DNA from: Paralithodes platypus
Lineage: Eukaryota > Arthropoda > Malacostraca > Decapoda > Lithodidae
NCBI GenBank assembly: GCA_032716605.1
Contig: CM064552.1
Coordinates: 9,631,338-9,695,337 of the forward strand
Length of the DNA stretch: 64,000 nucleotides
Direction of reading: 5' to 3'
In this document: positions 57,472 through 64,000 of the stretch, one piece after another
Numbering within the stretch: position 1 is the stretch's first letter
How the letters are laid out: every line of letters starts with the position of its first letter
The notes under the pieces: model-generated
Told to the model about the DNA's origin: nothing
Database searches by the model: none
Seen by the model: only the letters and a program-made list of their open reading frames with translations
Made by a program: the position numbers and the translations under genes

Positions 57472-57550
57472 GTTTTTATTATTAGTAGTAGTTGTATTTT
57501 ATTATTATCATTATTTTTATTGTTTTTATTTTATTTTGTTTGTATTTATT
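57426..57550. repeat. (ATT)n microsatellite and T-rich tract
   Basis: ATT run 57426-57471, then GTTTTTATT-type sequence forming a pyrimidine-leaning tract before a possible splice acceptor. Confidence 0.95.
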
Positions 57551-57558
57551 GTTTTCAG

Positions 57559-57642
57559 GAGGAAGGCTTGTTACTGAGAAAGACCAGGATGTTGGAGGTT
57601 AATATTTTCCACTGCAGTCATTCCTACAGGTGTCTGGCATAG
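57559..57642 (+). other. Candidate 84-bp exon (splice signals only)
   Basis: Preceded by TTTATTGTTTTCAG after a long T-rich tract and followed by GTAAGTA (57643-57649), a strong donor. Only one frame is open (EEGLLLRKTRMLEVNIFHCS...); it ends in TAG exactly at the donor, and the other frames stop early. It could be a last coding or non-coding exon, or chance. No homology recognised. Confidence 0.3.
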
Positions 57643-57675
57643 GTAAGTACATGATATAGAGTGGTTTTGTTTCGC

Positions 57676-57964
<289 letters not shown>

Positions 57965-58157
57965 TATATTAAATGGTCTCTTTCTAAATACTCCTCCCCT
58001 ATAATTATATCGTCAGTGGACCCGTGTGAATATCGGTAACCATCAAAGAGGAAGAATGTTTGTATATATTTGACGTTGCATACCATTGTTGTTATTGTTG
58101 TGGAAGTGTTATTTGTTTGTTTGTTTGTGTCCTTCGTCAGTGGCTTACCATTATTAT

Positions 58158-58501
58158 TTAAGGGGGTAGTGCTTGCTTTTTGGTCTATGTATTTATTTAT
58201 AATATTTAGTATTGAGCTTCCTCGCTAGACCTCCATCAAGCTTAAAGAAAACACCCCCTGGACACCATTTCAAGATAATTTTGTACATTTTTCGGTAGAA
58301 AAATGTCCTGTCCGAAGGCCGGTTCCTTCTAAATTTAGAGGCTAGCTATCGCTCGCCAGGAAAAATCAACAAAAAAGATCATAAAAGGCAAAAGGTCTCA
58401 AAATCGCCAAACCAATGGAATTAAAATCTTAAAATCTCAGAACTAATATGCTAAACATGAAGGAGAAGGGGGTCCAGAAAAAGCGACTACCTCCCCCTTC
58501 A
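58158..58501 (-). mobile_element. Family A MITE, GTAGTGCTTG subfamily
   Basis: TTAAGGGGGTAGTGCTTGCT at the left and GCGACTACCTCCCCCTTCA at the right (TTAA decayed to TTCA). GC hairpin mostly intact; core begins GCTAGCTATCGCTCGCC. Confidence 0.9.
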
Positions 58502-58570
58502 TACACGTTTATTTGCTACTATGCTGAAAATGTGCCCTCTTCAGAAAGTATACACCAATTCCTTCAATTT

Positions 58571-58845
58571 TTGGGATCTGGTTCATGAACTACTGTTATT
58601 TTGGGATCTGGTTCATGAACTACTGTTATTTTGGGATCTGGTTCATGAACTACTGTTATTTTGGGATCTGGTTCATGAACTACTGTTATTTTGGGATCTG
58701 GTTCATAAACTACTGTTATTTTTGGGATCTGGTTCATGAACTACTGTTATTTTTGGGATCTGGTTCATGAACTACTGTTATTTTTGGGATCTGGTTCATG
58801 AACTACTGTTATTTTGGGATCTGGTTCATGAACTACTGTTATTTC
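58571..58845. repeat. 30/31-bp minisatellite, nine copies
   Basis: Unit TTGGGATCTGGTTCATGAAC followed by TACTGTTATT. The three middle copies have an extra T. Confidence 0.97.
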
Positions 58846-58877
58846 TTTCCATTTGTGTCTATCTATTTGTTATTAAA

Positions 58878-59005
58878 TTCACCACAACACCAAACACCTC
58901 CAAAATGAAATTAATTAAAGCATAATTATGTGGTCCACCAGGATTCGAACCCGGGTTATCACACACAGATTTTTAGACACCTTAACCATTACACCACCAA
59001 CATAA
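58878..59005 (-). mobile_element. tRNA-related SINE fragment with A and B boxes
   Basis: On the minus strand TGGTGTAATGGTTAAGG fits an A box and GGGTTCGAATCC a B box inside a paired T arm (CCGGG/CCTGG). The acceptor halves pair poorly, so this is not a functional tRNA. The body after the B box matches 37645-37740. Confidence 0.6.
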
Positions 59006-59049
59006 ATTATGCAACAACTCTACTAAAGAAACAATAACATATCTTCGGC

Positions 59050-59201
59050 TTGTGCTTAGGAAGGACCTCTAACCATTAAATAGCTACAGACTATCTCATT
59101 TAATCCTTTGAGCAACCACAAATCCTTCCTAAGCTTCGTAAAATCGTCTAATAATGTCCAGACTATGATGGAAAGGACGTCACCGGTACTGAAAGGGTTA
59201 A
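59050..59201. mobile_element. Family P MITE, right part
   Basis: CTTAGGAAGGACCTCTAACC, TAAAATCGTCTAATAATGTC and GACGTCACCGGTACTGAAAG, ending GGGTTAA. The left end is absent. Confidence 0.65.
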
Positions 59202-59329
59202 CTACGAACATCACCACAGTATGATGTTTATTCTTATAGTAACTCATCGCTCCATAAAGGGCTTGGCAAGTGCTCAGTAAATATTTGAATAACAAAAGAC
59301 GTGAAAAATACTCACCCTCGCTGGCAGGG

Positions 59330-59716
59330 TTAAGGGGGGGGGGTCACCTGTTTGTTTTCTCTTTCTCCTTTTCTCTCTTTCCCTGGCTTGTATACATTCG
59401 GACCCATTCAGCCAACTGTTTTAAGACTTATCCCCATCCAGGTGTCGATTTCTTCCTGGCGAGCGATAGTGAGCCAGCATTGTATGGAGTAATCCGGCTT
59501 CGCCGGAGAAATTTTTCTATAGAAAAATGTACAAATTTAGCTTGCTGTCAAAACAAAAAAATATATAGCCTATGCTGGCTCGCTCCCGCTCGCCAGGAAA
59601 ATATTGACACCTGGATGGGGGTAAACGTCTTAAAACAGTAGGCTGAATGGGGCCGAATGGATACAAGCCAAAGAGAGAAGGAGAGAAAGAAAAAAGGCGA
59701 GGTGGGCTCCCTTAAG
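59330..59716 (+). mobile_element. Family B MITE, full copy
   Basis: 387 bp, TTAA both ends, perfect hairpins (TCCGGCTTCGCCGGA) and a G run at the left end. The best reference for the plus orientation of B. Confidence 0.93.
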
Positions 59717-59766
59717 CGAGACGAAAGGCGAGAAATTGGAATGTTGGGGACCGATTTGTACTTCAT

Positions 59767-59768
<2 letters not shown>

Positions 59769-59843
<75 letters not shown>
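59769..59843. repeat. (CT)n microsatellite
   Basis: Pure CT run of about 75 bp, followed by C/T-rich sequence. Confidence 0.98.
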
Positions 59844-59845
<2 letters not shown>

Positions 59846-60554
59846 TATATCCCCCTTCCTTCCTTCCTCTCACCACATCCCCCCTCCTTTACAACCTGCC
59901 TTTCCCTTTGTCTTCATTCCATTTTATTTCACCAGTCTCTCTCTCTCCCCCTCCCTCTCTTTCACTTTTACTACCCTACGACGCGTTCTCCCTTTCTTTA
60001 CATTTTGCTTTTCGAGACTTTTCCGTTTTTTACCCTATTATTATTTATTCATTCTAATGTTTTTTTTGTTCTATCATCAGTCTTCACTATAAATATACAT
60101 ATTTATTGTAACTTCCAATACATGTCATGTAAGTGTTACACATACAGTATACTTATTGACACAAACTGTCATGGGTCATCAAATGTTGACTCATCATTCC
60201 TGCTTGCATAGTTGCATTTTGAATACGAATGTTATTTTTCAAGGAGTAATATTAGCGGAATATTGCTCAATAATATATATATATCAGCAAGACGAATGTT
60301 TACATAAATCGTACATAGTAAACGATTTCACTTCATTGCATCAGTTAATATTTGTTCATTGTTGAATAATATTAGTGTGTAATTTAATGTATGCATTTAT
60401 ATTTAATGCAAATAATGTACTCTTTATGAGGAATTTCTTAAGTGAAAAATGTATATTATCTGTGTTTGAACAGCTGAGGGTTGAATATTGGTCGAAAGCT
60501 ACCAGATATTTTATGGAAGGGTATTACAGAGGTAATTTTTATTTTTATTTTAAA
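59844..60554. other. No gene seen
   Basis: C/T-rich to 60000, then AT-rich. No recognised features. Confidence 0.5.
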
Positions 60555-60914
60555 TAGGTAAAATTTGTTACACAGTGGAAGGCTCTCTCCGCACCCTCTC
60601 CTCCTTTGACCTTAGGTCGGCATCAAATTTAGTTGGGAAAGCAAGGCCCCCAGCAGAATGAAAACATTTCTACTGGGAAATTCACTGTAAAGAAGGAAGT
60701 TGTGAAATATTGTATACGGTACTACGGTACTACGGATGCTTAACTTTTTTTCTTCTAATACCTTTAATACTCCAACCTCCTGGAAATGGATGTCTAGACT
60801 CCTTTTGAATGTGTCAATTGTATTACATTGTACCACTTTCTCTGGCAGTTTGTTCCACTCGTTGACCACACTGTGGGTGAAGAAGTGCTTTGTGACATCG
60901 AGATTCGCCCTTCT

Positions 60915-60920
<6 letters not shown>
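60555..60920 (-). pseudogene. LINE family 2: RT C-terminal end and 3' UTR
   Basis: On the minus strand it encodes RRANLDVTKHFFTHSVVNEW, NKLPEKVVQC and TIDTFKRSLDIHFQE, the typical last segment of a non-LTR RT, then the 3' UTR shared with 44975-45375. The 5' end is broken by a GA repeat. Confidence 0.8.

Positions 60921-60970
<50 letters not shown>
60918..60970. repeat. (GA)n microsatellite
   Basis: GA run abutting the LINE break. Confidence 0.98.
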
Positions 60971-60972
<2 letters not shown>

Positions 60973-61334
60973 GAGGGGAGGGGCAGGAGAAAGACTATCA
61001 ACCGAAGAGTTTAAAAATATTCTAAAGATATATTATTATAATAACCTCCTTCCTACACAAGCCCATATAATTATGCATATACCCCCAGACAAGGGCGCCT
61101 TTGTGAAGAGCCCAGCCAGAGTGAAAGGAGTGTATAGACTCCAGCCATGGGACGAACAAGGCCCACGTAGAGACCTTAGAGTAACAGAGATCAGCCAAAC
61201 TCCGCCATGTTGGTGCCACTGGGGTAATTTAAAAAAAAAAAAAAATAAATAAACCATCGGGCATATGATAGAGGTTATAGTGTTCAAAATTTTGGGCCTA
61301 AATATAACGAATAGACTATAAAGTGTCTAGGCAT
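60971..61334. other. No gene seen
   Basis: Unassigned; poly-A at 61230-61247; AACGAATAGACTATAAAG at 61306 recalls family E. Confidence 0.45.
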
Positions 61335-61445
61335 TTTGACTCTAACGTACCTTAAATTAAGCTCTGTCACTCTTTCAACTTTGAGGGAGACACTTGTTAC
61401 AGGCAGCTTTGTATTTTGTCTCCTTCATTCACATAGGAAAAAAAA
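61335..61445 (+). mobile_element. LINE family 1 3' tail
   Basis: TTTTGACTCTAACGTACCTT, CTGTCACTCTTTCAACTTTG, AGACACTTGTTACAGGCAGC and CCTTCATTCACATAGG(A)n. Confidence 0.7.
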
Positions 61446-61457
61446 GAAAAAAAACAA

Positions 61458-61461
<4 letters not shown>

Positions 61462-61501
<40 letters not shown>
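61462..61501. repeat. (CA)n microsatellite
   Basis: CA run after the A-rich LINE tail; TACCGGTA at 61509-61516. Confidence 0.97.
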
Positions 61502-61504
<3 letters not shown>

Positions 61505-61612
61505 CATATACCGGTACAGTATATACAAATATATTCCCAAAATGTTGCCAGGATATAATTGCCGATCGAAAGTTGCCGGAAGTATCGCTGGTGTGACTGG
61601 GGCTGAAAGCAT

Positions 61613-61679
61613 CCCATTGTATCCCGCTCGTTAGAATATTAAAAGTGCCTCCCTCAACCCTTGTCTTGTATGCCTTATT
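61613..61679 (+). repeat. 67-bp direct repeat, copy 1
   Basis: CCCATTGTATCCCGCTCGTT, AATATTAAAAGTGCCTCCCT, CAACCCTTGTCTT, GCCTTATT. Second copy at 61908-61974. A TTAA element follows each copy almost immediately. Confidence 0.9.
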
Positions 61680-61681
61680 GT

Positions 61682-61905
61682 TTAACCCTCTCAGTACGCG
61701 CGGCCTCACTTGCATAATATTCTGACTATAATTAAACAAGCTTAATATTCAGCTTAAGGCGGATCTCTAGCCAGCAAAGGGGTCAAAAGGATGTCAATTA
61801 ACCCCTTCGACTCCCACAGGTTTTTCCTTAGCTGAATGAAATCGTCCGTTAATAGCCAGCATATAATGAAGATGGGCGTCGTCGCACGGGGAGGAGTGCT
61901 AAGGA
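61682..61905. mobile_element. Family P MITE
   Basis: Left TTAACCCTCTCAGTACGCGC. Inner ATTCTGACTATAATTAAACA and CCTTAGCTGAATGAAATCGT, AATAGCCAGCATATAATGA. The right end is diverged (GTCGTCGCACGGGGAGG). Confidence 0.65.
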
Positions 61906-61907
61906 AA

Positions 61908-61974
61908 CCCATTGTATCCCGTTCATTAAAATATTAAAAGTGCCTCCCTCAACCCTTGTCTTTCAGGCCTTATT
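61908..61974 (+). repeat. 67-bp direct repeat, copy 2
   Basis: About 60 of 67 positions match copy 1. It ends where the next family A element begins. Confidence 0.9.
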
Positions 61975-62343
61975 TAAGGGGGGATGGTTCACTTTTTGGT
62001 AGATTTTTAAATTTATTTGTTATTTTCTTTAGTTTCCTCCCTAGACCTCCATCAAACTTAAACAAACATCCATCAGATCCCCCTTCTAGATTAATTTGTA
62101 CATTTTTCGGTAGAAAAATGTCCCGGCCGAAGGCCGTTTACTCTTAAGATTACAGGCTCGCTATCGCTCGCCAGGAAAAAATCGACACCTAAAGGGCACG
62201 AAAGGTCTTAACATTGACAACGAAATGGGGCAAAAGGTATTATAATCGCCAAACTAATGGGCCGAACGTCATAAAATCTGAAAACTATTGGGGGTAAGCA
62301 TGAGGAAGAAGGGTGACCAGAAAAACAGCCCATGTCCCCTTAA
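61974..62343 (-). mobile_element. Family A MITE, GGTTCACTTTTTGG subfamily
   Basis: 370 bp, TTAA both ends, core and AT hairpin perfect, GC hairpin CCGGCCGAAGGCCG. Relative of 41135-41495. Confidence 0.92.
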
Positions 62344-62584
62344 AAGCCCCCAGCCCTCTTTTGCAGGCTGTACGTAACCCAGTCCAAGTCCTCCCCTAGT
62401 CTGCGATCCCGCCATGGTTTATCAGGTTTAAAGGGACAGTCGCTGCCACAAATGGCGGGTACGCAATTGAACGATAACTTGAGACGGTGAACAATGGTTG
62501 GGGTAAATCCTTGAAACGGTGTACTTACTCCGATCAAATGTTTCAAAATGTTCCATCAGCGTCAGAATTGTTCATTGTAACTTT

Positions 62585-62815
62585 TACAGTTTCTCAGTCT
62601 TTCTTCTACTGAACAAGTGAACTATGGAACTCTCTCCCTCTTATCAATCTTTCCTTCATCCAATGACTTCAATTGCTTTAAACTTCGTGTGTTCAGACAA
62701 TTTGACCTCAACGTCCCTTGAATTTGGCTCTGTCATTCTTTTGGCTTTGGGTGAGACACTCGTTATAGGCAACCTGCCTTTTGTCTCCTTCATACACATA
62801 GGAAAAAACAACAAC
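62585..62815 (+). pseudogene. LINE family 1 RT end and 3' tail
   Basis: GAACTATGGAACTCTCTCCC encodes the ELWNSLP motif, then TTCAATTGCTTTAAACTTCG (NCFKLR), then the 3' tail with GAGACACTCGTTATAGGCAA and CATACACATAGG(A)n. Several indels. Confidence 0.75.
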
Positions 62816-62844
62816 ATATTGTCACTGCAGACGACTGTACATTT

Positions 62845-62907
62845 GCCAAGATACGAACTTAGGACATATACAATGCAGATTTGGCCATATTTAATAAGAA
62901 TAACCGG
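62845..62907. other. Possible tRNA-SINE relic
   Basis: CCAAGATACGAACTTAGGAC resembles the complement of the B box segment at 37693-37712. Too short to be sure. Confidence 0.3.
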
Positions 62908-63245
62908 TTAAGGGGAGGTTTCCACTTGAGGGATTTTTTTTCGAACTTCCTTCTCCCTCGTGTTTAGCCCCATTGCTTTTGAGATTTTAAGACGTTCGCC
63001 CCATTAGTTTGACGATTTTTAAGAACTTTCGCCCCATTTATGTCACTTTTAAGACCTTTCGTGCCATTTAGGTGTCGATTTTTTTCCTGGCGAGCGATAG
63101 CGAGCCTGTAATTTAAGAGGAATCGGCCTTCGGCCGGGACATTTTTCTACCGAAAAATTTACAAATTTATCTTGAAAGGAGGTTAAGGAGGTTTAATTTT
63201 AAGCTTGATGGAGGTCTAGGGAATAAACTAAATACCTTCCCTTAA
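62908..63245 (+). mobile_element. Family A MITE, full copy
   Basis: 338 bp, TTAA both ends. GC hairpin TCGGCCTTCGGCCGG, with T-G at the outer pair, half-way to the T-A state of 46323. Core perfect. Confidence 0.93.
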
Positions 63246-63654
63246 GTTATAGTATTGATAAACTAAACGGGCCTTACACACTTCGCACACCATTAGCACA
63301 AAGGGATATGTGCATGAAATTATCTTATACGCCTGTTCGAGCATTAAGATGGTAAATTATGACGGACACTCTAAATACCCATATCATACCCATTCTTGTT
63401 GAGAGAGTAGAGGTATCCGAAATGCCTACTAATGAACGGAGGTAGACACAACTCTCCCTATTTACGCTGCCGCACAAGTTGGTTTCATCCTCTGTAATTA
63501 AGCCATTTTTATTTTCTCTCCCTTTCTTAGTCGTCCAGCGGGGCCCCTTGATGTGGGATCTGGGGCCCCTTGTTATTGTTAGGCAACTTGGGGCCCAGAT
63601 TGGAGGGCCTCGACGATGCTTGGGGAATTTTGTTTTTACCCCACGGTCTTTTTG
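63246..63654. other. No gene seen
   Basis: 63530-63640 contains repeated GGGGCCC words. No coding evidence. Confidence 0.5.
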
Positions 63655-63730
63655 GGGACTCCATTTGTTTGGAGATTTTAAGACGTTTCACTTAATTAGT
63701 TTGGCGATTTATCTGACATATGTCATCCCA
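63655..63730 (+). mobile_element. Family A fragment
   Basis: TTTGGAGATTTTAAGACGTT, TTAATTAGTTTGGCGATTT: two 31-bp boxes only, in front of another copy. Confidence 0.55.
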
Positions 63731-63734
63731 TTCA

Positions 63735-64000
63735 AGGGTTGATTTTTTCTGGACCTCCTTCTCCCTAATGTTTAGCCCCACTAGCTTTGAGATTATAAGA
63801 CGTTCGGCCCATTAGTTTGGCGATTTTAACACCTTTTGCCCCATTTCGTAAAATTTAAGACCTTACGTGCCATTTAGGTGTCGATTATTTCCTGGCGAGC
63901 GATAGCGAGCCTGCAATTTTAAGAGGAAGCGGCCGGGACATTTTTCTACCGAAAAATGTACAAATTTATCTTGAAGGGGGGTCTAGGGGGTGTTTTTCTA
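63735..64000 (+). mobile_element. Family A MITE, runs off the window
   Basis: All four 31-bp boxes and the core are clear. The GC hairpin is reduced to GCGGCCGGG by a short deletion; the AT hairpin is perfect. The right arm continues past the window end. Confidence 0.9.

Noticed and set aside
58930..59005. Functional tRNA gene on the minus strand
   Set aside because: A and B boxes are good but the acceptor stem pairs poorly, and the downstream body recurs at 37645.

Overview
The window is a gene-poor, repeat-saturated piece of a eukaryotic nuclear genome. I find no intact protein-coding gene and no rRNA or functional tRNA. The density of GT, GA/TC and AT microsatellites, the tRNA-headed SINEs, the decapod-like LINE tails and a (CCTAA)n telomere-type tract suggest an arthropod, most likely a decapod crustacean. 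That is an inference from general knowledge, not a database match.

The commonest component is a family of non-autonomous elements flanked by TTAA. I call it family A (about 320-380 bp; 24 full or nearly full copies plus fragments). A palindromic derivative, family B, has seven copies of 381-387 bp. Together they fill about 12 kb, or 19 percent of the window by my coordinates. Both carry the core GGCGAGCGATAGCGAGCC followed by two short hairpins. The GC hairpin differs between A and B, and between single copies, by paired changes that preserve base pairing. Smaller families are interspersed: P (TTAACCC...GGGTTAA, piggyBac-like ends), E, F, a TA-flanked Tc1/mariner-like MITE and two further MITEs. 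Two nested insertions, B in P and A in F, have recognisable relatives without the insertion and support TTAA target duplication.

Region by region: 0-4 kb has A and B elements and a 49-bp minisatellite. 4-9 kb has LINE 3' ends, microsatellites and a decayed 330-360-bp tandem repeat. 9-24 kb has many A/B/P copies, a tRNA-Val-like SINE, two adjacent TIR elements and a LINE interrupted by microsatellites. 24-28 kb has a 38-bp minisatellite flanked by MITEs and a compound CA/CAGA/CTCA/CT tract. 28-34 kb has a 44-bp minisatellite grown inside a dispersed repeat. It also holds a Foldback-like palindrome with 9-bp flanking duplications and telomere-type repeats at its apex. 34-48 kb has microsatellites, MITEs and an inverted second copy of the SINE. 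A 100-N assembly gap lies at 48234-48333. 48.3-51.8 kb is a long, heavily frameshifted non-LTR retrotransposon on the minus strand with recognisable endonuclease and reverse transcriptase motifs. 52-64 kb has minisatellites, LINE tails, A/B/P elements and one candidate 84-bp exon (57559-57642).

No genes can be shown to work together here. The biology of the window is transposable-element amplification, nesting and local tandem-repeat birth. Family letters A, B, E, F and P are my own labels. Boundaries were read by eye and may be off by a few bases.
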